Under the pieces are notes generated by a model. The model did no database searches and was not told where the DNA came from. It saw only the letters and a list, made by a program, of their open reading frames with translations. A DNA stretch of 12,791 nt from Tannerella sp. (GTDB lineage: Bacteria > Bacteroidota > Bacteroidia > Bacteroidales > Tannerellaceae): positions 1 to 12,791 of the forward strand of contig JAISTJ010000204.1 of assembly GCA_031272655.1 (NCBI GenBank), in the 5' to 3' direction. Of the stretch, positions 5,732-12,209 are shown piece after piece. Position numbers and translations under genes: made by a program. Positions within the stretch are counted from its first letter, which is position 1; every line of letters starts with the position of its first letter.

Positions 5732-6865
5732 TTACTCTCCGAGCACCTCTTCTAATTTTTCCGTCAACTTCACCCCGCGAAGGTCTTTGCCGATGATTAT
5801 GCCGTCGGGATCTATCAGGAAATTGGCAGGAATAGCCTGTATCCCGTAAAGGCGGGATACCTCATTGTTCCAGTATTTAAGGTCGGAGACGTGCGTCCAT
5901 GTCAGGTTGTCGTCTTTAATGGCCTTAAGCCATCTCTCCCTGCCGTTACGTTCGCCGTTGTCGAGCGACACTCCAAGAATAGTGAAGTTCCTGTTTTTGA
6001 AGCGGTTATACGCTTTCACGACGTTCGGGTTTTCATTCCTGCACGGTCCGCACCATGAAGCCCAAAAATCCAAAAGCAGGTATTTACCCCTGAAATCCTT
6101 AAGGCTCACCGGCTTACCATCAGGATCGTCCTGTGTAAACTCAGGCGCGGGGTATCCGACTGATGTTTTCCTCCATTCCTCAATCTGCTCGGCAATCTCT
6201 TTCCCTGCCGGCGATTCCCGCAGTTCGGGCGAAAACCGGTTGAAAAGTTCTTCCGCTTTGGCAGCATCGGGATTATAGCCTACAAGGTTGAAAAACAACT
6301 GATCCAGACCGATAAACGATGATGGATGCTCATTGATATAATCCTCGGCAAGCTGTTTTTCTTTTGCGCTGATAGAATCGCTCAAAGCTTCGTAATGCTT
6401 CTTAAACTCCTCAGTATCACGCATATTCTCATCTGTACTGTAGTAATGCTCAATCAATGCCTGCCGTGCATCAGTAATAGTTTGTTTGATAGCTTTCCAA
6501 TTCCGGTCTTCATCATTGAGCGCCGAGCCGGTAATCACAACATTCCGGAGGCTATCGGGACTTTCCATCTTAATCAGCCCCTTTTCAACATAAAAAGTTA
6601 CATAATCAAGATTGCGACCGAGCAGTTTGGCGTCGCCTTTTTCAATCTGCGCCCTGAAAGGAGTTTCTACTGTATCGCTGAAAACAAACTTATTATCAAC
6701 AACATAAGTCGAATCCGTAAAATTTTCGCCGTTCAGACGATACTTGAGATACAAAACCGTGTTGTCGGGAATATTTTTGAGACTGCCGACAATTTTATAA
6801 CCGTGTTGCGGTGTACAACTAAAAAGCAGGGATGTTAAACCTGCAAGTAAAACTATTCTTTTCAT
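5732..6865 (-). CDS. DUF4369/thioredoxin-fold (TlpA/ResA-like) disulfide reductase lipoprotein
   Basis: A 377-residue lipoprotein with signal peptide MKRIVLLAGLTSLLFSC (lipobox Cys17). Residues ~22-115 match the Bacteroidota DUF4369 pattern (KIVGSLKNIPDNTVLYL, then an F.DSTYVVDNKFVFS strand pair). A charged helical middle (~120-232) follows. The C-terminal AhpC/TSA-thioredoxin domain (~236-377) has the redox motif WASWCGPC (Cys272, Cys275) and a likely cis-Pro at 346 (AIPANF). Members of this group are thought to reduce or rearrange disulfides, or handle redox of envelope proteins; the actual partner is unknown. I chose ATG 6865: a TTG at 6892 is in frame but lies within the -7 box. The gene stands alone, converging with the response regulator on one side and divergent from the histidine kinase on the other, with the two -7 boxes about 43 bp apart. 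Confidence 0.92.
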   Translation of the reverse strand: MKRIVLLAGLTSLLFSCTPQHGYKIVGSLKNIPDNTVLYLKYRLNGENFTDSTYVVDNKFVFSDTVETPFRAQIEKGDAKLLGRNLDYVTFYVEKGLIKMESPDSLRNVVITGSALNDEDRNWKAIKQTITDARQALIEHYYSTDENMRDTEEFKKHYEALSDSISAKEKQLAEDYINEHPSSFIGLDQLFFNLVGYNPDAAKAEELFNRFSPELRESPAGKEIAEQIEEWRKTSVGYPAPEFTQDDPDGKPVSLKDFRGKYLLLDFWASWCGPCRNENPNVVKAYNRFKNRNFTILGVSLDNGERNGRERWLKAIKDDNLTWTHVSDLKYWNNEVSRLYGIQAIPANFLIDPDGIIIGKDLRGVKLTEKLEEVLGE

Positions 6866-6889
6866 ATCAATTCTATTTAAAACCTGCGT

Positions 6890-6897
6890 CAAAGGTA
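6890..6897 (-). promoter_or_regulatory. -7 element of the DUF4369-thioredoxin gene
   Basis: TACCTTTG on the minus strand lies 24 nt before the ATG at 6865. It is preceded by seven A (6908-6902) and GTAG, closely resembling the tRNA-Pro and rplU promoters. The -33 position lacks TTTG; one occurs only 11 nt upstream of the box. Confidence 0.6.
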
Positions 6898-6940
6898 CTA
6901 CTTTTTTTCAAATAAGAACCTCGAAAAAGGAAAAAAATTG

Positions 6941-6948
6941 TAATTTTG
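6941..6948 (+). promoter_or_regulatory. -7 element of the histidine kinase gene
   Basis: TAATTTTG, preceded by seven A and TTG, matches TAnnTTTG. The ATG at 6955 follows after only 6 nt, so the transcript is predicted to be leaderless or to have a leader of a few nt. No -33 TTTG at standard spacing. Confidence 0.55.
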
Positions 6949-6954
6949 CAGAAT

Positions 6955-8280
6955 ATGTTCAAATCAATTCGGCATAAATTGATACTTTACACTGTCCTGC
7001 TCGTTGTTGCTGCTGCAGCGGGCGGGTGGTTTATTTTCGAGGGGTATTATATTTATACTCTGATAGTTATAGCTTTGATAATCTATTTCCTTTCGAAGCA
7101 ATTAAAGCATTTTGATACGTACAACAAGAAAATCATCTTCCTGCTCAATGCGCTTGAAAACGGCGATTACACATATAGGTTCTCGGACAAAAAGCTGACA
7201 ACCCGCGAGCGCGAAATGAACATGATGTTCAACAGGATAAAAGAAATTCTTGAGATGGCGCGCACGGAAGTTATTCAAAATGAGCAATTTCTGAGCATTA
7301 TACTCGAAAGCGTCTCAACCGGAATCATCATTGCCGACGAAAGGGGAATAGTCCATAAAGTGAATCGTACGGCTCTGGAAATGCTTGGTTTGGCGATACT
7401 TACGCACCTCAATCAACTGCAAAATATAGATGAGACTTTTCCGGATATTTTCATGGGTCTGCGTACCGGTGAAAGCCGCCAGTTGCCTCTTGCAAGCGAG
7501 AAGGAAGAAATCCTGATAAGCCTGCGCGTATCTGATATTAAGTTGAAACGCGGAATGATGCGGGTACTGACGCTTAACAACATTGGTAACGAACTGGAAA
7601 CCAAAGAGATGGAGTCATGGATACGTCTCATTCGCGTTATGACACACGAGATAATGAACTCCATTGCGCCGATCACCTCGCTTAGCGAAACGATGATGAG
7701 TTTGTATAAAAACGGCTCAAAACCCGCTCTTGAAGATACGCTGACTGCATTTGAAACAATCAACAGCACTGCTTCGGGCTTGCTTAGTTTTGTTGAGTCA
7801 TACCGCAAGTTCACATCCGTTCCTGCGCCGAAAAAAGAGCCGTTCAATATCTGCACGCTCGTAGAAAAGGTCGTTCAGCTGCACAAACAGGATGCGGCGG
7901 ACAAAGACATTGAGATTAGCGTAGAAACAACGCAGCCCGAAGATGAAGCCATCATGACTACTGCCGACGAAAACCAGATGCAGCAGGTTGTAATCAATCT
8001 GTTGAAAAACGCAATGGAAGTATCTGATTGTAAGCATATTATAATAAAAATCAATAACGAAGAAAAAGAAACGGCAATAGAAATATCAAACGATGGCGCA
8101 CATGTTCCGCCTGAAGTCTTACCGCATATTTTCGTGCCGTTTTTCACCACCAAGCCCAACGGTTCGGGCATAGGGTTGAGCCTGTCGCGTTACATCATGC
8201 GGCTACACGGCGGCAAACTGATTCATTATACCTCAAAAGACGGTCGGACTGTGTTCAGGATGGCATTAAGCAAGCAATGA
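6955..8280 (+). CDS. PAS-containing membrane sensor histidine kinase
   Basis: A 441-residue kinase. Two membrane helices (about 10-28 and 32-48) are joined by only a few residues, so there is no periplasmic sensor domain and sensing is probably cytoplasmic or intramembrane. A HAMP-like/coiled linker (50-110) leads to a PAS domain (~110-210, ILESVSTGIIIADERGIVHKVN). The HisKA part has phospho-acceptor His231 in RVMTHEIMNSIAPITSL. The ATP-binding domain has the N box with Asn352 (NLLKNAMEV), G1 Asp380 (ISNDGA), the F region FVPFFTTKPNGSG and G2 GSGIGLSLSRYI (403-414). This NtrB/NtrY-like layout commonly partners NtrC-type regulators, so the regulator at 4363-5721 is the likely target. ATG 6955 is preferred to the in-frame TTG 6946, which lies inside the -7 box. 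Its stop codon is 1 bp from that of the opposing DUF4296 gene. Confidence 0.94.
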   Translation: MFKSIRHKLILYTVLLVVAAAAGGWFIFEGYYIYTLIVIALIIYFLSKQLKHFDTYNKKIIFLLNALENGDYTYRFSDKKLTTREREMNMMFNRIKEILEMARTEVIQNEQFLSIILESVSTGIIIADERGIVHKVNRTALEMLGLAILTHLNQLQNIDETFPDIFMGLRTGESRQLPLASEKEEILISLRVSDIKLKRGMMRVLTLNNIGNELETKEMESWIRLIRVMTHEIMNSIAPITSLSETMMSLYKNGSKPALEDTLTAFETINSTASGLLSFVESYRKFTSVPAPKKEPFNICTLVEKVVQLHKQDAADKDIEISVETTQPEDEAIMTTADENQMQQVVINLLKNAMEVSDCKHIIIKINNEEKETAIEISNDGAHVPPEVLPHIFVPFFTTKPNGSGIGLSLSRYIMRLHGGKLIHYTSKDGRTVFRMALSKQ

Positions 8281-8281
8281 A

Positions 8282-9085
8282 TTAAACAGGCGGGATTGTA
8301 TCAGTCTCATTATCAATGCGTAACGCTTTAGAGCCGTAATTATACTTCATCAGCCTGATGTCGTCCAAATAAATGCGATGATAAGACTTTTCCGATGAAT
8401 TAAGCATCAGATAGCCATAAACACGTTTTACCTGCTTGGTTGCTGCCGTTTTCATCAAAATTTCATAATACCCGTCAGATGTAATGTCCTGATTAACAGT
8501 TACTATCGTATCCTGTTGAACGGCATTGACGCTTATCCGCGGATAGCATTTCAGATTTTTGCCCGCGCCCAAGCCCCAGACATTGACGCCAAGAACATAC
8601 GAACTACCTGATGAATAGGGCACTTTCGGCTCTATATCAAACACAAGGACGTTTTTCAAACGGTCGGGACTAAACGTGAAGTTGCGGTTGTAAATCCAAA
8701 CATCAATCGAATCTTTGGCGGAAACATCGCCGGAAAGCGGGTTTGGCTTTATATCGCCGAGATTGGCGATTGACGCATTGATGTCGCGAAGCACAAGCTT
8801 GTAGATTTGCATGTACAGGTCAAGGTTTTTGCCGTACCATATCAGGGACGTATCGTAGTCCGCCTGCGAAATGTTATGCTTGGCGAAAACCGATTTATAG
8901 AGTGCATTCCGCTCATCATAAGTGCGATACGATTCGTAATTCGTCTCTACAAACGCCTCTGCAAGCTGCATGTCATACAACACCGAGCGCATCTTTTTCT
9001 CCGAAAGGACAAACTTCGGCACCCTGCTGCATGAAGCTGTCATAACAAGCAGTGTAATAACAATATAAGCGACGAATTTATTCAT
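8282..9085 (-). CDS. DUF4296 domain lipoprotein
   Basis: A 267-residue protein of unknown function. The signal peptide ends in lipobox MTASC (Cys19). The N-terminal half (about 25-110) fits the Bacteroidota DUF4296 pattern, with a K(M)xxVLxDMxLAEAFVE-type helix (KMRSVLYDMQLAEAFVE, 31-47) followed by YKSVFAKHNISQADYDTSLIWY (63-84). The C-terminal half (~125-267) is beta-rich, with alternating hydrophobic residues (VLVFDIEPKVPYSSGSSYVL, YEILMKTAATKQVKRVYGYL), and may be a beta-sandwich. It lies 13 bp after lspA on the same strand and is surely co-transcribed; LspA would cleave its signal peptide. It converges with the histidine kinase gene with a 1-bp gap. I cannot assign a biochemical role. 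Confidence 0.85.
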   Translation of the reverse strand: MNKFVAYIVITLLVMTASCSRVPKFVLSEKKMRSVLYDMQLAEAFVETNYESYRTYDERNALYKSVFAKHNISQADYDTSLIWYGKNLDLYMQIYKLVLRDINASIANLGDIKPNPLSGDVSAKDSIDVWIYNRNFTFSPDRLKNVLVFDIEPKVPYSSGSSYVLGVNVWGLGAGKNLKCYPRISVNAVQQDTIVTVNQDITSDGYYEILMKTAATKQVKRVYGYLMLNSSEKSYHRIYLDDIRLMKYNYGSKALRIDNETDTIPPV

Positions 9086-9098
9086 ATACTCCTGATTA

Positions 9099-9749
9099 CT
9101 AAGAGTTTTTCTCTTTTGCGAAGCTTGCCGAAAGCGATTGGCGATAGAAGATAAGCAGTGTGAAAACGCTCACGCAGATTGACGAGTCTGCGACATTGAA
9201 TATCGGACGGAAAAAGACAAACTCGTGTCCGCCCATAAACGGAACCCACGTGGGCAAAACTGTCTTTATAAGCGGGAAGTAGAGCATATCAACAACCCTG
9301 CCGTGAAACCACGTGGAATAGCCGCCGCCTTCGGGCATAAAAGTCGCCACATGCCCGTAACTATTGTCGAACAGCGCACCGTAGCACACGCAATCAATAA
9401 TATTGCCGAGTGCACCGGCAAGTATGAACGACAAGCAAATGATAAAACCAAACTTAAAATCGCGCCGTATGAGCTTGAAAATAAACCACCCCAGCGCACT
9501 GACTACAATTATTCTGAAAATCGTAAGTATGTATGTATCAAACAGTTCTATACCGAAAGCCATACCCGGGTTTTCGGTGAAATAGATTTTGAACCATGAA
9601 AAGATTTCTATGCTGTCATAGAGGCGCATATTAGTCTTGACCAGCACTTTCGAGGTCTGGTCAAATATCAGTAGCAGCAATACACAGCATGTCGCTATGA
9701 GTATCCGTTTACGCTGTAATTTACTTAACTCCACTTTCTTTAGCTTCAA
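9099..9749 (-). CDS. lspA: Lipoprotein signal peptidase (signal peptidase II)
   Basis: LspA is the inner-membrane aspartyl protease that cleaves prolipoproteins before the lipidated cysteine. Signatures seen: DQTSK (30-34), FTENPGMAFG (57-66), LAGALGNIID (110-119), catalytic Asp154 in GRVVDMLYF and catalytic Asp188 in FNVADSSI. Four membrane helices fit (about 16-33, 72-93, 99-119, 187-203). At 216 residues it exceeds E. coli LspA (164); the extra length is mostly in two segments, one between GNIID and GRVVD and one between the two catalytic Asp. The start is unusual. No ATG is available: an in-frame TGA lies two codons upstream of TTG 9749, so the start is TTG 9749 or GTG 9734, both inside the 3' end of the DksA-like gene. 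This suggests translational coupling. The DUF4296 lipoprotein gene follows closely. Confidence 0.94.
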   Translation of the reverse strand: MKLKKVELSKLQRKRILIATCCVLLLLIFDQTSKVLVKTNMRLYDSIEIFSWFKIYFTENPGMAFGIELFDTYILTIFRIIVVSALGWFIFKLIRRDFKFGFIICLSFILAGALGNIIDCVCYGALFDNSYGHVATFMPEGGGYSTWFHGRVVDMLYFPLIKTVLPTWVPFMGGHEFVFFRPIFNVADSSICVSVFTLLIFYRQSLSASFAKEKNS

Positions 9750-10101
9750 TGCTCAATGTTGCGTGGGGTACAGCGCGGAGGCGCTCCTTAGGTATCAGCT
9801 TGCCTGTTTCGCGACAAATACCGTAAGTCTTGTTCTCAATGCGAACAAGCGCTGCTTGAAGGTTCTGGATAAATTTCATCTGACGCTGCGCCAACCGTCC
9901 CGATTCCTCTTTGGACAGCGTTGTAGCGCCTTCTTCAAGCACCTTGAACGTAGGCGACGTGTCCGAAACGTCATTACCTTCATAGTTAGTAACTCCGTCG
10001 CGCAACTGCTCATAGTCGCGCTTCGCCTTGTCGAGTTTTTCAAGAATTATTGCCTTAAATTCTTCCAATTCCTCGTCTGTGTATCTTGTTTTTTCAGCCA
10101 T
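9721..10101 (-). CDS. TraR/DksA-family RNA polymerase regulator lacking the four-Cys zinc site
   Basis: A 126-residue DksA-like protein. The N-terminal half (about 8-90) is a predicted coiled coil with an acidic turn NDVSDTS (43-49) in the place of the DksA coiled-coil tip DxxDxA, which reaches into the RNA polymerase secondary channel. The C-terminal block YGICRETGKLIPKERLRAVPHATL (93-116) is the DksA zinc-finger homology region, but only Cys96 of the four zinc ligands remains; the others are replaced by Thr, Val and Ala/Thr. A zinc-independent fold is therefore expected. The family modulates transcription initiation, often with ppGpp; that role is inferred here. It is the first gene of a three-gene unit with lspA (overlap of 14-29 bp) and the DUF4296 lipoprotein. 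ATG 10101 is well placed; the predicted promoter lies 90 bp upstream. Confidence 0.9.
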   Translation of the reverse strand: MAEKTRYTDEELEEFKAIILEKLDKAKRDYEQLRDGVTNYEGNDVSDTSPTFKVLEEGATTLSKEESGRLAQRQMKFIQNLQAALVRIENKTYGICRETGKLIPKERLRAVPHATLSIEAKESGVK

Positions 10102-10281
10102 AAGACTATTGTTTTTGAATTACATTACTGTTTTGCATTAATGCGGGTTTGGCGAAAATTCTTTCCACTTCACGACCCGCTTTGGCGCCGCAAAGGTAAT
10201 AATAATTTTACAAAGTTGTAGCATTTAGCTATTAAACTTTTCAACAATTAGGAAATATTAGGATTTCTCTACGCAAATATT
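10102..10281. other. Intergenic region between the DksA-like operon and the HU-LysM gene
   Basis: No gene here. Features by eye: the operon promoter near 10191; an inverted repeat CTTTG-GCGCCG-CAAAG (10180-10195) that overlaps that -7 box; GCGGGT (10143-10148) complementary to ACCCGC (10175-10180), which could form a leader hairpin; and two copies of ATTAGGA 10 bp apart (10247-10253, 10257-10263). No terminator for the HU-LysM gene is obvious. Confidence 0.4.
10191..10198 (-). promoter_or_regulatory. -7 element of the dksA-like/lspA/DUF4296 operon
   Basis: TACCTTTG on the minus strand matches TAnnTTTG. No TTTG at 19 nt; one occurs 12 nt upstream. The predicted leader is about 85 nt, much longer than for most units here, and starts in a GC-rich stretch with inverted repeats. 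Confidence 0.55.
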
Positions 10282-11784
10282 CTATCTCTGCTGTTTCATC
10301 AGTTCGCGCTGTCTCTGAAGCGCTTTGTCGAGCGAGAGCTTGTTTTTTGCGTCTATGCTGTAAACGTTCGGGCGCGGCAGCTTTATCTCCGTTCCTACGG
10401 GGATGTTGTCGAAATTCTTGATTTTATCTTTGTTATATTCATAGATATAAACCCAGAAGATCTTGTCTCCGTAGTATTGAAGGGCGATCTGAGTAAGGCT
10501 CATGCCTGCCGTCATGACTACCCGTGACGGGATGTTCGTCTGCGTGGCGGTTGTTGATGCCTGTTTGGAATCTGTGCTACGGTTCGTTGTGTTGCTGTTC
10601 TGACGCGGACGGTTTGCACTTGCACGCCTTGTAGTCTGCTGCGGCGTCTGCCCCGACGAGGGCGCAAGCCAGTCTATAGACGATTTCTTTTCCTCTTCCG
10701 ACAATCTCGAAACGCTGTCTTCCGCAATCACTCTGTTAATGTCTGTCTCTGAGGGATTTACGTCGGAATGTCTTGCAAATTCCGTGCTGTCCACTGCTAT
10801 ACCTATCTCTTCAAATTCACCGCCTTCCGCAGATCCTTCTTCCGATGGCATTGAAAACTGCGAGGTGAACTCCGTAGCAGGTTCTTTTTCTGTACCATTA
10901 TCCGTATGAATCTTCAGGAAAGCATACGCGCCTATACCGGCTCCTGCCATGATAAACAGCGGAATAGCCACAAAATATACCCACACGGGTATAGTTTTCT
11001 TCTTTTTTCTCATTCTGTGTCTGTGATAACCCGATCTATACTTATTGACTTCCTCCTTATCCTCTTCGTCCTCGGGTTCAAGTTCTAATTCCTGTTCGAG
11101 GTCCAATTCCGATTCTTCAGGACGGGATTTGTTTGTCGTATTGTTTTCTTCAGCCTGAATTAACTGCGTACTTTCATCTTCGGGGACTACAAACACCGGA
11201 GTTTCAGGCTGTTGCTGCTGTTGCTGTTCGGGATATTTGTTATTGAAGTTTTCTTTTTCTTCCAAATTATCCGGCTCGTTTTCTTCCGGTTCACCTGCGC
11301 CGTTTTCCTCGATGGATGCGTTACTTAAAGCTTTTTCCCTACTTACAACTTCCTCATTTTCAGATACTTCCTCTTCTTCCTGCGGAAGAGCTTCATCTTC
11401 AAGTTTATAATTACCGATAGCAAAGTTTTCCGTATCAAACGAATACCTGCCGGGCTGGATATCATCCGTCGTTTCAACGGTTTCAAAGAAGGCGAACGGG
11501 CGATTTATATGATCTTTAAACGATTTGTCGGGGATAAACGAAATCTTGTGGTGGGCGGGTATCACTATCCGCTCGCCGGTCTGAACATGAACGCTTTCGC
11601 GCTCGCGGACAAGCACTACCTTGAATACTCCAAGCCCCAAAACCTTCACCACACCGTTCTTTTCAATGCCTTTCTTAATGAATTCGGCAAGGGTGTCAAT
11701 GAATTTTTCGGCTTTCAACTTGTTCAAACTGGTGTGTTCAACCAGAATGTCCGATAATGCTCTTATGTTAGTACGTTCATTCAT
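10282..11784 (-). CDS. HU-type DNA-binding domain / acidic linker / membrane helix / LysM protein
   Basis: A 500-residue modular protein. Residues 1-95 form an HU/IHF-like domain (helices 8-40; beta-arm VVKVLGLGVFKVVLVRERESVHVQTGERIVIP), but the Asn-Pro of the usual arm tip (NPQTG) is His-Val (66-67). Residues 128-247 are a strongly acidic Glu-rich linker with a six-Gln run (187-192). A basic cluster RHRMRKKKK (255-263) precedes one hydrophobic helix (265-290), so by the positive-inside rule the N-terminus is cytoplasmic and the C-terminus outside. A Ser/Thr/Gln-rich spacer follows (300-420), then a LysM-like domain (~419-470: MTAGMSLTQIALQYYGDKIFWVYIYEYN ending IPVGTEIKLP), normally a glycan or peptidoglycan binder. 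Start ATG 11784 overlaps the stop of the small HU gene by ATGA. If topology is right, the protein could tether DNA to the cell wall; that is inference. Confidence 0.88.
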   Translation of the reverse strand: MNERTNIRALSDILVEHTSLNKLKAEKFIDTLAEFIKKGIEKNGVVKVLGLGVFKVVLVRERESVHVQTGERIVIPAHHKISFIPDKSFKDHINRPFAFFETVETTDDIQPGRYSFDTENFAIGNYKLEDEALPQEEEEVSENEEVVSREKALSNASIEENGAGEPEENEPDNLEEKENFNNKYPEQQQQQQPETPVFVVPEDESTQLIQAEENNTTNKSRPEESELDLEQELELEPEDEEDKEEVNKYRSGYHRHRMRKKKKTIPVWVYFVAIPLFIMAGAGIGAYAFLKIHTDNGTEKEPATEFTSQFSMPSEEGSAEGGEFEEIGIAVDSTEFARHSDVNPSETDINRVIAEDSVSRLSEEEKKSSIDWLAPSSGQTPQQTTRRASANRPRQNSNTTNRSTDSKQASTTATQTNIPSRVVMTAGMSLTQIALQYYGDKIFWVYIYEYNKDKIKNFDNIPVGTEIKLPRPNVYSIDAKNKLSLDKALQRQRELMKQQR

Positions 11785-12068
11785 TTTTCATCTAATTTTT
11801 TTAAGATAGTCTTCCAGAATGGCGCGGGTTTAAAAACAGGCGTCAGCTTTGGAGGGATCAAATACCTCTTACCGTTTGTCGGATTGGCGGATATACGCTC
11901 GGCTTTCTTTTTGGCTTCAAACTGTCCCACCCCGCTGACCGTAACCGTTCCACCATTGGAAATAGCATCCCCCATCAACAAATATAATGTTGACAGTATG
12001 TTAACTACCTCATTAGGAGGCATATCCATCTGTTCGGATAATGCGGTAACCAGTTCGACATCTTTCAT
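11781..12068 (-). CDS. HU/IHF-family DNA-binding protein
   Basis: A 95-residue nucleoid-type protein of normal HU length. Helical dimerization part at 1-38, then GGTVTVSGVGQFEAKKKAERISANPTNGKRYLIPPKLTPVFKP (39-81). This matches the HU pattern of a GxGxF turn and a beta-arm with the tip ANPTNG holding the Pro that inserts into bent DNA. HU proteins act as homo- or heterodimers. The next gene starts within its stop codon (ATGA) and carries a divergent HU domain, so a heterodimer between the two products is plausible. It lies 141 bp after rimO and has its own -7 box at 12138-12145; it may also be reached by rimO transcription since no clear terminator is seen between them. Confidence 0.92.
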   Translation of the reverse strand: MKDVELVTALSEQMDMPPNEVVNILSTLYLLMGDAISNGGTVTVSGVGQFEAKKKAERISANPTNGKRYLIPPKLTPVFKPAPFWKTILKKLDEK

Positions 12069-12137
12069 ATTTCAATATTCAATTATTATTCTCTTATGAG
12101 TATGATTAGTTAGAACATTTGCTTCGTTATTTCGGTA

Positions 12138-12145
12138 CAAAAGTA
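12138..12145 (-). promoter_or_regulatory. -7 element of the HU / HU-LysM operon
   Basis: TACTTTTG on the minus strand matches TAnnTTTG, preceded by an A-rich spacer; the -33 position reads TTTT. The leader to ATG 12068 is about 65-70 nt. The stretch 12146-12209 is almost pure A/T and holds no gene or GC-rich terminator. Confidence 0.55.
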
Positions 12146-12209
12146 TTATCTTTTTTCGAAATAAAAAAATATTTTGCAACTTTTTTTTCAAAAAAAATTT
12201 TTCTTTTGG

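Noticed and set aside
6326..6838. Plus-strand open frame of 170 codons opposite the thioredoxin-like lipoprotein
   Set aside because: Antisense to a gene with clear signal peptide and CxxC domain; no -7 box and no recognizable features.
6866..6892. TTG start for the DUF4369-thioredoxin gene
   Set aside because: The codon lies inside the -7 box; ATG 6865 gives a proper lipoprotein signal peptide.
9637..10221. Plus-strand open frame of 194 codons opposite lspA and the DksA-like gene
   Set aside because: It is antisense to two well-supported genes, has Cys/Phe/Arg-rich composition typical of a shadow frame and resembles no family.
12146..12209. A/T-rich inverted repeats after rimO as an intrinsic terminator
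   Set aside because: The stems are only A/T with no GC core, so termination is not supported.
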